Shown: positions 26,016-34,214, counted from the first letter of the stretch. The stretch: DNA of 34,660 bases from Planctomycetaceae bacterium (GCA_005773145.1 SXHS01000238.1:1-34660); one strand, 5' to 3'. Numbers and translations: made by a program. Notes: a model not told the origin generated them from the sequence alone.

Positions 26016-26107
26016 CAGTTGCGGATTGCCGTGCAGGAACGGCTGAGGATTTACAGAGTTGCCCTTTTCTTGGAATCTAACAAGTTCCTGGGGCACTCCG
26101 ACCGATA

Positions 26108-26779
26108 ATGGCTGCGCCGTACAAGTCGTCCGTCGTGGTCTCGGGTTCGGAGCAGGTTGGCATGGACGCCACAGCAATCACAGCCGTCGTGCCGTTGGCC
26201 ACCCAAGCCGTTCGACAGACGGGCGGAGCGATCGCCGGTGGCGTGCAGCGGTCGCTTGAGTTCATGCAGACCTTGCTGGCACCGAAGACCAAGGTGCCGA
26301 CGAGCGATTCGGCGGCGCTCGGTGACGATGTGAACCGCTGGACATTTGCAATTCGCCAGGGTCGAGTGGTTGCTAGCGAGAGCCAAGAGCAATCGCCTGC
26401 GGCCGCAGAACTAGCGAGCATGGCCCGCGAGCAACTGCAAGAGTTTCATGACCTATTGCAGCGACGCTGGTCAACACACCCGGAAGATGACGGTCAACCG
26501 GTTTCGATCAAGTGGGACGCATTTGGCGACCCAGTTGCCTCGGGCGGACCGAGCAGCGCGGCGGCACTGAATGACCTTCTCGCAGACGACCCAGAATTGC
26601 GGGCCGCGTTCGCACAGTTGACGTCCACCTTTCAACAGCTGCAACAACGGCGGACCATGCCGGCCGCTGCCGGACGCCCGGTTCCCCCCGGCCTCGAGGC
26701 GAGCTTGGAGCGATCTTCGCCGGCGGGTGTTCAGTTGTTTCTATCAGGCGATGCGGCGACCGTGATCGTGGGACACTGA
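26108..26779 (+). CDS. Hypothetical protein
   Basis: I do not recognise this 223-residue protein. It has no signal peptide, although residues 20-47 are weakly hydrophobic and small-residue rich (AVVPLATQAVRQTGGAIAGG). The middle has LASMAREQLQEFHDLLQRRW and later LLADDPELRAAFAQLTSTFQ, which suggest amphipathic helices or a short coiled coil. Gly, Ala and Ser are frequent. An alternative ATG at 26162 (MDATAITAV) has GGAG upstream and would give 205 residues; neither start is decisive. It lies about 90 bases after the SHD1 gene on the same strand. Codon use is like its neighbours, and no second frame competes, so it is probably real. Confidence 0.6.
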   Translation: MAAPYKSSVVVSGSEQVGMDATAITAVVPLATQAVRQTGGAIAGGVQRSLEFMQTLLAPKTKVPTSDSAALGDDVNRWTFAIRQGRVVASESQEQSPAAAELASMAREQLQEFHDLLQRRWSTHPEDDGQPVSIKWDAFGDPVASGGPSSAAALNDLLADDPELRAAFAQLTSTFQQLQQRRTMPAAAGRPVPPGLEASLERSSPAGVQLFLSGDAATVIVGH

Positions 26780-26827
26780 TTATTTCCGGCGTTCCCTCAT
26801 CTGCACGGCGCACTTTCGTCTGTGCAC

Positions 26828-26947
26828 CGCGCTCTGTCGCCTGCGTCTCAGCGTCTCTGCGTGAAATCGGCCCCCCTCGCATAACGAACATGCCCACATT
26901 GGCAAGGGAAAAATTTGGCACGCAGAGCCGCAGAGGAGAGAGCGCGC
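26828..26947. repeat. Imperfect inverted repeat, MITE-like
   Basis: The left arm (26828-26866, containing CGCGCTCTGTCGCCTGCG and GCGTCTCTGCGTG) pairs imperfectly with the right arm (26914-26947, containing CACGCAGAGCCGCAG and GAGAGAGCGCG). The spacer of about 47 bases is not coding. Both arms carry the 'CGCAGAGACGCAG'-type sequence common in dispersed intergenic repeats. It lies between the hypothetical gene and hemY and could also act as a transcription stop between convergent genes. Confidence 0.5.
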
Positions 26948-26957
26948 ACGTAGGGAA

Positions 26958-28394
26958 TCATTTCGCCAGGACCGCGATGATGCGATCGGCCGCCATTTGG
27001 CCACTGTGGATACATTGGGGGATGCCAACTCCAGAATACGCGTTGCCGGCCAGTTCCAGCCCGGGATGGTGGCTCAGCGTGTCGCGAATTTTTTGCACTC
27101 GCTGTTGGTGTCCCAGTTCGTACTGAGGCGTCCGTTGTCGCCAGCGAATCACAGTCGCGAATTGGGGGGAACCGGTGAAGCCGAGTAACGGTCGCAGCTG
27201 GTTCAGGGTTAGTTGTTGCAATTCCTCATCCGTCAGTTCGACGAGGTGTTCACGCCCAGCACCGCCGACAAACGCTCGCAAGAGCACATCGTCTTGGGGG
27301 GCACGGCCAGGAAATTTCTGGCTGGAGAAACTAATCGCGACGAGGGGAAGGCCTTCCGCAGAAGGGATGACCAGCCCAAAGGCATCCAGAGGATGAGTGA
27401 ATTGGGAGCGTTGGGCGCCAATGGCCACAATGGCGATGCTGGTGTAACGAATGTCACGGAGTTGATTTGCGAGTTGGTCGTCCATGTTGTCGACGACGTT
27501 GGCCGCTGCTGGGGCGGGGAGGGCCAGGATCACAGCGTCGTAATCGTGCCAGGTTCCATTCTCCATGCCGATTTGCCACGGGCCGTTGGGTAGCCGGCGG
27601 ATCTGCTGAACACGGCGGCTCACGCGAATCGTATTGTCTGGAAGGCGGGCTTCGATGGCATCGCATAATGTTCGCATGCCGCTACGGAGAGTTAGAAATA
27701 ATCGATAGCGTGCCCCCGATCGTTCTCGATCCTGTGGAGCGGTTGCCGGTTCAACACGCCGCTGCAAGCCGCGGGCAATACTGCCGTACTTCTGTTCCAA
27801 GTGCACAAATTGAGGGAGCGCAGCGGCCACGCTGAGTTTTTGAGGATCGGACGAGTAAATACCCGCGACGAGGGGCTCCACCAGCCATTGGAAGGCTTCC
27901 CGGCCGACGCGTCGTGTCGCAAATTGTTCTAGTGTCTCCTCGCAACCATCACGCCGTGGCCGCACAAACGGCTCGCACATCAATCGTAACCTGCCTGGGA
28001 TGGTGAGCAGCGGGCTGCGCAAGACGGGCCACCATTGTGTGGCACCCATCAGGTAAAATCCGCCGGGAATGGGGTGGAGGACTCCATCGCGAACGACCAA
28101 TGCCCGCTGGTTTTCCTGGGCCGTGCCGATCAGCTGTTGTTCCAAGCCCATGTGGACGGCCAGATCTTGCCCCCAGGGACTGTCAGGCCCGGACAAAAAA
28201 TTGTCCGGGCCGTGCTCAAGCAGATATCCCTCGCGGCTTGTTGTCCTCAACACGCCTCCGGTGCGATCGTCCGCCTCCCACAGTGTCACGGCGATGGGGG
28301 CTGGACATTCGGCCAGACGCAGGGCCGCTGATAGGCCCGTGATTCCGCCACCCACGACGGCTACACGACGTTTGGCCAGTCCCCCAGTGTTCAT
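26958..28394 (-). CDS. hemY: Oxygen-dependent protoporphyrinogen oxidase (HemY/PgoX type)
   Basis: The 478-residue flavoprotein oxidises protoporphyrinogen IX to protoporphyrin IX, the last step before iron insertion in heme synthesis. The N-terminal FAD motif is RVAVVGGGITGLSAALRL, followed by the second dinucleotide-fold segment WEADDRTGGVLRTTSREGYL with HGPDNFL. Family regions include FATRRVGREAFQWLVEPLVAGIYSSDP and the C-terminal FAD-contacting LELAGNAYSGVGIPQCIHSG. Databases often call this type hemG. The ATG at 28394 fits the family start. No other heme genes are in the window. It is divergent from the formyltransferase across 139 bases, where the only notable element is a near-palindrome, TATGATATCGTA, at 28445-28456; no clear promoter was identified. 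Confidence 0.93.
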   Translation of the reverse strand: MNTGGLAKRRVAVVGGGITGLSAALRLAECPAPIAVTLWEADDRTGGVLRTTSREGYLLEHGPDNFLSGPDSPWGQDLAVHMGLEQQLIGTAQENQRALVVRDGVLHPIPGGFYLMGATQWWPVLRSPLLTIPGRLRLMCEPFVRPRRDGCEETLEQFATRRVGREAFQWLVEPLVAGIYSSDPQKLSVAAALPQFVHLEQKYGSIARGLQRRVEPATAPQDRERSGARYRLFLTLRSGMRTLCDAIEARLPDNTIRVSRRVQQIRRLPNGPWQIGMENGTWHDYDAVILALPAPAAANVVDNMDDQLANQLRDIRYTSIAIVAIGAQRSQFTHPLDAFGLVIPSAEGLPLVAISFSSQKFPGRAPQDDVLLRAFVGGAGREHLVELTDEELQQLTLNQLRPLLGFTGSPQFATVIRWRQRTPQYELGHQQRVQKIRDTLSHHPGLELAGNAYSGVGIPQCIHSGQMAADRIIAVLAK

Positions 28395-28533
28395 CGAAAT
28401 GCATCCTGTGTGCCAATCGTGCGCAAGTCAAGTATTGTGCCTGTTATGATATCGTATATCCTATCGGTGTCGGCGGGATGTCCCGGCCAGCAGAAGGAGG
28501 GCCGGCGACAGTTGTGCACGAAGGAGGTCGGTG

Positions 28534-29433
28534 GTGTATATCGGATCAACGTTTGTCGAGGATAGTTTTGCGGAGGCATTTTCCATGCGCTACACCAGGA
28601 TTCTGGTGACGGCGCATGATTCCCACTGGCTTGAGGCGGCCGTACGTGAATTCAGCGGGTACGCATCGTCCGTGATTGCCTGCGACCTTGAAATCGGTGT
28701 GGAGAGACGCATCTTGGACGAGGAGTCCCCCGATGGCCGTCCTGGGGTCGCTTTATTGGCATTCGGATTTTCGGCGGATGCCATTGCAGGCGCGTTGTCC
28801 AACCGAATTGGCCAATGCGTGATGACCTGCGCGACCACGGCCGTTTTTGACGGCCTACCGCTGGCTGAGACGCGGATTCCGCTGGGGAAACACCTGCGTT
28901 TCTTTGGCGATGGTTATCAGAAGAGTAAGCAAGTTGGCGGCCGTCGGTACTGGCGCATTCCTGTCATGGACGGTGAATTCCTAGTGGAAGATGATGCCGG
29001 GGCTGCCAAGGGGGTGGCTGGTGGTAACATCATCATTCAAGCCGACAGCCAGGTCGCCGCGCTCGACGCGGCCAGGCGGGCGGTCGCGAGCGTGCAAGAG
29101 TTGCCCGGTGTGATCCTGCCGTTTCCAGGGGGCGTGGCCCGGAGCGGTAGCAAAGTGGGGTCGCGATACAAGAAATTAAAAGCGTCCACGGCCGACGCGT
29201 TTTGCCCATCCCTGCGCGGTCGCGTGCCAACTCGCTTAGTTGACGGAGCTCAGTGCGCGTTGGAGGTCGTGATGGATGGTGTGGACGAGAAGGCCGTTGG
29301 CGGTGCCATGCGGGCGGCCGTCGAGGCGGCCGCCGGGACCGGTGTGGTCGCAGTGACTGCCGGCAATTATGGCGGAAAGTTGGGGAAATTCCACTTTCCG
29401 CTGCGCCGCCTTTGGGATGCGAAGACCGAATAA
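28534..29433 (+). CDS. fhcD: Formylmethanofuran:tetrahydromethanopterin formyltransferase (Ftr/FhcD)
   Basis: The 299-residue protein matches Ftr, which moves a formyl group between methanofuran and tetrahydromethanopterin. Family stretches are IGSTFVEDSFAEAF at the start, DGRPGVALLAFGF, NRIGQCVMTCATTAVFDG, RFFGDGYQ, DGEFLVEDDAGAAKGVAGG, LPFPGGVARSGSKVGSRYK and the closing AGNYGGKLGKFHFPL. In bacteria it belongs to the Fhc complex of H4MPT-linked formaldehyde oxidation; planctomycetes are among the few bacterial groups with these genes. An excellent AAGGAGG precedes two GTG codons; 28534 gives the better spacing (6) over 28531 (3). No fhcA, fhcB, fhcC, mch or fae gene is adjacent, so the gene stands alone here. 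Cytoplasmic. Confidence 0.95.
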   Translation: MYIGSTFVEDSFAEAFSMRYTRILVTAHDSHWLEAAVREFSGYASSVIACDLEIGVERRILDEESPDGRPGVALLAFGFSADAIAGALSNRIGQCVMTCATTAVFDGLPLAETRIPLGKHLRFFGDGYQKSKQVGGRRYWRIPVMDGEFLVEDDAGAAKGVAGGNIIIQADSQVAALDAARRAVASVQELPGVILPFPGGVARSGSKVGSRYKKLKASTADAFCPSLRGRVPTRLVDGAQCALEVVMDGVDEKAVGGAMRAAVEAAAGTGVVAVTAGNYGGKLGKFHFPLRRLWDAKTE

Positions 29434-29453
29434 CGGCACGGCGCTTGCCCCGT

Positions 29454-29469
29454 GTTGCCTGCAGGCAAC
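29454..29469. other. Perfect 16-bp palindrome after fhcD
   Basis: GTTGCCTGCAGGCAAC lies 20 bases after the fhcD stop. It is fully self-complementary but has no T run, so it may be a processing or protein-binding site instead of a terminator. Confidence 0.35.
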
Positions 29470-29526
29470 ATGATCCTTTCTCTGCGTTGCCGACGGGCCA
29501 CATAATCGCTGCCCAACGAACTGCAT

Positions 29527-29555
29527 TTGACCCGCTGCCATTTTCGACGTAGATA
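29527..29555 (+). promoter_or_regulatory. Candidate promoter of an orphan transcript
   Basis: TTGACC (29527-29532) and TAGATA (29550-29555) are separated by exactly 17 bases. It lies in the 390-base gap after fhcD, where no protein gene is convincing. Transcription would start near 29562 and reach the terminator at 29725-29764. Confidence 0.4.
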
Positions 29556-29561
29556 TTCAAT

Positions 29562-29764
29562 AGAGATCCATGCCAACAAGATCCCTACGATCCATTGGGT
29601 GAATATCCGATGGACAGCATTTTGACCGTTGTCCGCGATCTTTCCCCTGTTGTTCTCCACGCCTTCGCGATTGAGGTGTTGGGGCGCTTAAGTCAGCGAC
29701 ACGGATACACGTCGTTTAGCATAAGCCAACGGCCGTTCTGCAAAGAACGGCCGTTGGCGTTTTT
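29562..29764 (+). ncRNA. Possible small RNA, promoter to terminator, about 200 nt
   Basis: Between the candidate promoter and the strong terminator there is no convincing protein frame. The longer plus-strand frame from 29595 runs straight through the terminator and ends at 29924, so it is not a normal gene, and an ATG at 29570 gives only ten codons. A stand-alone short transcript is therefore possible. Alternatives are that the terminator serves a long fhcD transcript, or that the promoter match is chance. No known RNA family was recognised. Confidence 0.3.
29725..29764 (+). terminator. Rho-independent terminator
   Basis: A perfect 15-bp stem, GCCAACGGCCGTTCT paired with AGAACGGCCGTTGGC around a GCAA loop, is followed directly by GTTTTT. 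The T run is only on the plus-strand side, so it stops plus-strand transcription from fhcD or from the candidate small RNA. It gives no evidence of stopping the minus-strand gene ending at 29824. Confidence 0.85.
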
Positions 29765-29823
29765 ATCCGTTGGCGTAGTGCGCAGACTCCGGTGGATCCT
29801 GGGGTCGTTCCGCCAGTCCCGTG

Positions 29824-31509
29824 TCAACGCACGGGGTTCGCACCGTCACGCGCGGCGGCCCGCGCCGGCCGTCCTGTGCGGGCGCCGGTCCCCGGATCGG
29901 AGGGCGCGCCGAGCATTTCGGTGAGCTTTTTCTCTAATTGGGGACCGCGGACATGCAGCGCGGCGACGTTTCCTTGCCGATCCACCAACACGATAAACGG
30001 GATCGCCTCCACGCCGCAGCGCACTGCATTGGGGTTCTCAAACCCAGTCTTATCACCCGCGCTGAAGACAGTCGCCCACGGCAACTGCTGCGAGCTTAAG
30101 AAGTTCTGGACCTTCTGGGGATCATCATCCAGATTGATGCCTACGACCTCAAACCCCTGAGCGCGAAACTTTTCGAAATTCTTCCGAATATTGGGCAACT
30201 CGTTAAGACAGGGGCCGCACCAAGTGGCCCAGAAATCGACTAGGACAACTTTGCCGCGATAGTCGTTCCAAGTGAATGGTGTTCCGTCGGCCATGACGCC
30301 TTCGATGGGAAACGGTTTTCCAACGAGTCCAATTCGTTTGGCTGCCGAGGCAATGGCTGCCGCGCCTTCCTTTTTGAGCTGGGCATCCGGCAACTGCTTA
30401 TAGGCGGCTGAGGCCATGCCATATACCTTTTTAGCGGCGTCCAGATAGCCCGAGAATTCGAGCAACTGTGCGCCTTCCATCACGGCTGCCAAACGGTCTC
30501 CGCTGGGCGCTGCACCCGAGAGCATGCGCTGTATTTCCTTCAGCAGGGTCGGAATCGCATCCTTTTCATCCTGCAGCACGGCGGCCAATTTTTCCTGATA
30601 GGAAATCAATTCGGCATGGTCCGCGTATGTCAGGGACTTCTCGACCAATTGTGGATCGGGATGGTCCTTGTATGCGGCGGTTGTTTTCATTAGGACGTCA
30701 ATGGACTGTTGAGCATGCCCGGCCTGTTCCAGTACACCAGCCGCTTGGCCTGCGGCCGCCAAAATTTCCTCGCCTCGATCGGGTGCGGCCAACAGTGTCT
30801 GAACAGCCTCCACGATCGGGGCCGGATTCTCGCCGGGGTTCTTCATGAATCGATCAAGACGCAACTGAAACGAGCCCACTTGCCCCAATGACCGCAGCGA
30901 TGGCGTGCTGCTCTTCAACAGGGACTGCGCGTATTTCTCGCAGTTGGCCTCCGCGTTGGGCTGTTCAAGCATGGCCATGGCACGCAGCGATTCCAGTTTG
31001 GTCTCCACGGCCGCGCGCAAGTACTTTTCTTCTGGTTTGGCGGTAATGATCTTCTCTGCTGCCAACAAGCGCGCTTGCATGATGCGTCCAATATCCTGCA
31101 TGCGTTCTTGCTCGTTGGCTCCACGAGGATTTTGCTGAGCTAGTTGATTGATGAATGCCAACAACTGCTCGGGTGTGCCCTCAGGGACCTGATAGTCTCC
31201 GCTGGGCGTGACGGTCGGTTGAACGCCGGCCGGCGAGCGTTGCGCGACGCGCAATTCCGGCTGATCGGGACGCCCTTCGTCGGCAGCTTCAGGTACTGCG
31301 GCATCCGCATCATCAGGAACCGCCGGCGGAAGGCCGGCCGTCTCGGCGTCCCGGTCCGAGCTGGATTCGGGTTCCAACTGGCTGCTCTGCGAGCTGACCG
31401 GTTGCGAGGAATCGCCACATCCCACAAGAGATGCCACCATCCCAGCGATAGTCGTTCCCAACACCAAGCATGGCAGCGAATTTGTCATGCGATTCGACGT
31501 AAGCGTCAT
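29824..31509 (-). CDS. TlpA-like thioredoxin-fold lipoprotein with long N-terminal helical region
   Basis: The 561-residue protein starts with a lipoprotein signal ending in MVASLVGC (lipidated Cys31), followed by an acidic Ser/Pro/Asp-rich linker (about 35-100) and a long alpha-helical part (about 105-395). The C-terminal TlpA/AhpC-type domain carries VVLVDFWATWCGPCLNELP with the redox pair Cys431 and Cys434, and GFEVVGINLDDDP. It probably acts outside the cytoplasmic membrane in thiol-disulfide exchange. The ATG at 31509 is chosen because AAGGA lies seven to eight bases upstream; the ORF start at 31545 is less likely. The helical part may hold partners such as tetratricopeptide-like proteins. 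A Gln/Ala-rich 'AAPDRGEEILAAAGQAAG' type repeat is visible but not regular. Substrate unknown. Confidence 0.85.
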   Translation of the reverse strand: MTLTSNRMTNSLPCLVLGTTIAGMVASLVGCGDSSQPVSSQSSQLEPESSSDRDAETAGLPPAVPDDADAAVPEAADEGRPDQPELRVAQRSPAGVQPTVTPSGDYQVPEGTPEQLLAFINQLAQQNPRGANEQERMQDIGRIMQARLLAAEKIITAKPEEKYLRAAVETKLESLRAMAMLEQPNAEANCEKYAQSLLKSSTPSLRSLGQVGSFQLRLDRFMKNPGENPAPIVEAVQTLLAAPDRGEEILAAAGQAAGVLEQAGHAQQSIDVLMKTTAAYKDHPDPQLVEKSLTYADHAELISYQEKLAAVLQDEKDAIPTLLKEIQRMLSGAAPSGDRLAAVMEGAQLLEFSGYLDAAKKVYGMASAAYKQLPDAQLKKEGAAAIASAAKRIGLVGKPFPIEGVMADGTPFTWNDYRGKVVLVDFWATWCGPCLNELPNIRKNFEKFRAQGFEVVGINLDDDPQKVQNFLSSQQLPWATVFSAGDKTGFENPNAVRCGVEAIPFIVLVDRQGNVAALHVRGPQLEKKLTEMLGAPSDPGTGARTGRPARAAARDGANPVR

Positions 31510-31582
31510 CGATCCGTCCTTATGGAAAAAAGTCATCCCGTCCATTAGTTCTCGGCGTCGGCCGTCCGAGGTCGCTCACATT

Positions 31583-31870
31583 TTAGCGCCTCAAACCTGC
31601 CACGGGCACCCCAAAACTCGAGAAAATGCTAGCAGTTTTGGTCCCCACACCGCGGCGTCTTATCGTGCGGTGGGCCGAGATTGTCAAGATGAATTCTACC
31701 GTTGAGGTTCTTGACCACAACAAAGGCCGCCACGGCCATGATGTCGAGGGCGATGGCTCGTCCACAAGTCCATACACCAGAAGCGGAACGGCAAAGAGCG
31801 CGCCACCGCCACCAGTCAGCCCCAGCGCGAGACCAACCATCGCGCCAAAGATTATGGTGAGCCACAGCAT
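31583..31870 (-). pseudogene. TauE/SafE sulfite exporter remnant (N-terminal, frameshifted)
   Basis: The first 35 codons read MLWLTIIFGAMVGLALGLTG and continue with GGGALFAVPLLVYGL, the classic N-terminus of TauE/SafE exporters, which move sulfite or sulfonate out of the cell. After about codon 36 the frame turns into non-membrane sequence (VDEPSPSTSWPW). The adjacent frame carries on more plausibly with RAIALDIMAVAAF, then is lost too. A complete member has about 250 residues and seven or eight membrane helices. A good GGAGG precedes the ATG, so the start was once real. It starts 12 bases after the stop of the MBL-rhodanese gene, as in sulfide-oxidation operons. Confidence 0.8.
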
Positions 31871-31882
31871 CGGAGGCCTCCG

Positions 31883-33193
31883 TCACTTCGTACAGGCCGT
31901 ACCGCAGGTGGTGGATACGTCATCGGACGGAGCTGATTCGGTGGGTAGGCTGGAAGCAATCCACGCCTTGATCCCTCCGACAAGATCAACGACGTTGGTC
32001 CAACCCGCGTCGCCCAACAAGCTCGCAGCAATTGCCGAGCGGTAGCCCCCTTCACAGTGAACCACGACCGAGCGGTCCCGAGGCACTTCGGCCAACCGTT
32101 CTTGCAACTCAGTCAAGGGAATATTGTGGCTACAAGCCAGATGTCCGGATAGCCATTCTTTCTTGGAGCGAACATCGATTACGAACGGACTCGGTTGCTC
32201 GGCCAATCGTCCCGCTAGTGCATGTGCGGTGATCCTGGCGATTGCCCGGATCAGTTCAGGCCGATTTTCAAGTGCTGCCATACCGCCTGCGAGGTAGCCC
32301 ACGACATTGTCGAAGCCAATGCGACCCAGCCGCATCACCGCCTCTTCTTCGCTCCCCGGCTCAGCAATCACTACGATCGGCCGGTCGTGGCCGAGAATCG
32401 CCCCGCACCAAGTGGCATACTTTCCTTTGAAGCCGATGTTGAGTGCACCGGCGAAATGCACACCCTCGAAATCGACCGCTTCGCGGACGTCGACCACTTG
32501 CGCCTGCTGGTTCTTCGACTGCAATACATCATCGACGCTCAGCGCTTTCAGCGACCTGCTGAGCGTTAACTCCAAGTCGGGGCGTTCTTGTCGATTTTTG
32601 ATGGCGTCGTATACGAAATATTCTGGTGCCTCCGGCTGGTCACTGGTCACAAGCTGCTTGAATTCAGGGAGACTCATAGGTTGTAGCGAGTAGTTGAATC
32701 GCTTTTGCTCGCCGATCGTCGAGACGGTTTCCGTGCTCAAGCTCTTGCCACACATCGATCCCGCGCCATGGGCCGGATAGACGAGCGTGGTATCCGGCAG
32801 GGCGCGCAGCTTATCAAGTGAGTGGTATAACATTTCGGCCAACTCGTCCGCCGTAACCCCGATGGAAGCTAAGAGATCGGGGCGTCCTACATCGCCGATG
32901 AACAGCGTATCACCAGTCAGGACCGCATGAGGTACGGTGGCATTCTGGGTGCAGCCGAACACCAGCAACGAAATTCCCTCGGGCGTGTGACCGGGCGTTT
33001 CCAGGAACTGGATACGAACATCTCCCAATTCAATCTTGTCGCCATCCTCTACGGCCTGAAACTCGAATTCGGGTTGTGCCCGGGCCCCCATCACGATGCG
33101 TGCCCCGGCCCGGTTTCGCAACTCAATGTGGCCCGCCCGACTTTGCGCACCTCGGCCAATGGTTGCCCGAGTGAAGTTGCAGGGGCACGTCAT
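31883..33193 (-). pseudogene. Metallo-beta-lactamase/double rhodanese protein, 5' truncated
   Basis: The readable product from the ATG at 33191-33193 has 436 residues: a partial MBL domain and two rhodanese domains (about 225-315 and 335-425). Family members (persulfide dioxygenase/Blh type) begin about 60 residues earlier and contain HxHxDH, which is missing; the frame meets the family only at AGHIELRNRAGARIVMGARAQ. Later ligands remain: His69 (TPGHTPEG), Asp95 (LTGDTLFIGDVGRPDL), His142 (YPAHGAGSMCGKSL). The first rhodanese lacks an active Cys (AEPGSEEEA); the second has Cys380 (VVHCEGGYRS). The ATG overlaps the rhodanese stop by ATGA, so it could still be translated by coupling. The frame extends to 33562 only as overlap with the rhodanese gene. 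MBL activity is probably lost; the rhodanese part may be used. Confidence 0.75.
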
Positions 33194-33792
33194 CCACAGC
33201 ACGACGTCGACGACTGCCGCGAACCCTTGGGATTCTTGGTGTTTCCGCCGCACGCTGGGGTTTTCGGCCCTTGGTTCCACGGCATGCGGGCCAGCAGCAT
33301 TGCCATGCCGCAGGTATCCGTAATACCGGCAAACACGAGTCCGGCGCCGACGAACGCTGCCAAGCCAATCCAATAGGGACTGACGAACGCGCTCAGCGCC
33401 GATCCCACCAAGACCAGTGATCCGGCAGCGATCCTCACCTGGCGTTCGAGCGACATCGCTTTGGGGCCGCGGACGACCGGCAAACCGGCCTGATCCCAGG
33501 CCAGCGTCCCACCTTCCACGTTGACGACATGTGCAAGTCCGGCCATACGAAGTTTCTCGCAAGCCTGTTGTCCGCGAGCGCCGGATCGACAGATCACGTA
33601 CAGCGTTTGGGTCGTGCCGTTGCTTCCCGTGGCAATTTGCGTTGCGTCCAACTGATCGAGAGGCACATTGCGGGCGAATGCCACGTGAACTTCGCGGTAC
33701 TCGACCGGAGTTCGCACGTCGATCAATTCGACCGGCGCTCCGGACTGATTGAGCTCGAACAATCGCGCGGGGGTGATGGTGGTGACGCTCAT
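33190..33792 (-). CDS. Rhodanese-domain membrane protein (rhodanese-DUF2892)
   Basis: The 200-residue protein has an N-terminal rhodanese domain (about 1-110) with the active-site loop ICRSGARGQQAC (Cys68) and VELIDVRTPVEYREVHV. It is followed by two membrane segments (about 122-165, DUF2892-like: SLVLVGSALSAFVSPYWIG and GAGLVFAGITDTCGMAMLLAR). Such proteins move sulfane sulfur and occur beside MBL persulfide dioxygenases and ArsR regulators. The tail after MPWNQ (about 25 residues, ending SSTSCCG) is not typical and may come from the same rearrangement that trimmed the next gene. The ATG at 33792 has AAGGAG six bases upstream. It follows the ArsR gene by 89 bases and overlaps the next gene by ATGA. 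Confidence 0.88.
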   Translation of the reverse strand: MSVTTITPARLFELNQSGAPVELIDVRTPVEYREVHVAFARNVPLDQLDATQIATGSNGTTQTLYVICRSGARGQQACEKLRMAGLAHVVNVEGGTLAWDQAGLPVVRGPKAMSLERQVRIAAGSLVLVGSALSAFVSPYWIGLAAFVGAGLVFAGITDTCGMAMLLARMPWNQGPKTPACGGNTKNPKGSRQSSTSCCG

Positions 33793-33881
33793 CTTGGACT
33801 CCTTTTCAACAGGTGTGGCGATCAATACCAAAAAGGTGTAATATCGGAAAGTGTCGAACTGTTAGCGCACGAAAAAATCCG

Positions 33882-34214
33882 CTAGTAGTTCCGTGGGCGA
33901 TCGAACCGCTCTTCTATGCACTGGAGGATACTCTTCAGGTGCGGTTCGGCCACCTGGTAATACACCCGGCGGCCATCCTTTTGACTGGAGAGGAATCCGC
34001 AACGCTGCATCAGCCGCAGGTGCTCCGAGGCCATCGCAGTTGGCAACTCGCAGGCCTCAGCCAGCTCCGTCACCGTATGATCTCCCCGCAGCAGCAGCTG
34101 AATCATCCGCAGCCGATGCGGGTGGGCCAAGACGCGCAGGCATTCGGCGGCCCGTCCCAAGTCGTCTAGGCTCGTCAATCCCCGTTTGGTACCGGTGTTC
34201 TTCTTGCCAACCAT
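33882..34214 (-). CDS. ArsR-family transcriptional regulator
   Basis: The 110-residue winged-helix repressor has LAHPHRLRMIQLLLRGDHTV, the recognition helix ELAEACELPTAMASEHLRLMQ and the wing GFLSSQKDGRRVYYQVAE. Four cysteines (25, 55, 72, 99) could sense persulfide or metal; Cys55 lies in the recognition helix, as in ArsR/SmtB metal sensors. The following genes are of the sulfide/persulfide type, so a BigR-like sulfide sensor is likely, but metal sensing cannot be excluded. The start is unusual: ATG 34214 lies one base after the predicted transcription start, so the message may be leaderless, and ATG 34223 lies inside the -10 box. The longer frame to 34655 runs through repeats and is not protein. 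Confidence 0.88.
   Translation of the reverse strand: MVGKKNTGTKRGLTSLDDLGRAAECLRVLAHPHRLRMIQLLLRGDHTVTELAEACELPTAMASEHLRLMQRCGFLSSQKDGRRVYYQVAEPHLKSILQCIEERFDRPRNY

Noticed and set aside
28403..28431. TTGACT-17-CAGGAT as a hemY promoter
   Set aside because: The -10 matches poorly, and transcription would begin only about two bases before the start codon.
29595..29924. Plus-strand frame after fhcD
   Set aside because: It runs through a strong terminator hairpin and into the 3' end of the opposite TlpA-like gene.
33193..33562. N-terminal extension of the MBL-rhodanese frame
   Set aside because: It is the out-of-frame overlap with the rhodanese gene and shows no MBL sequence.
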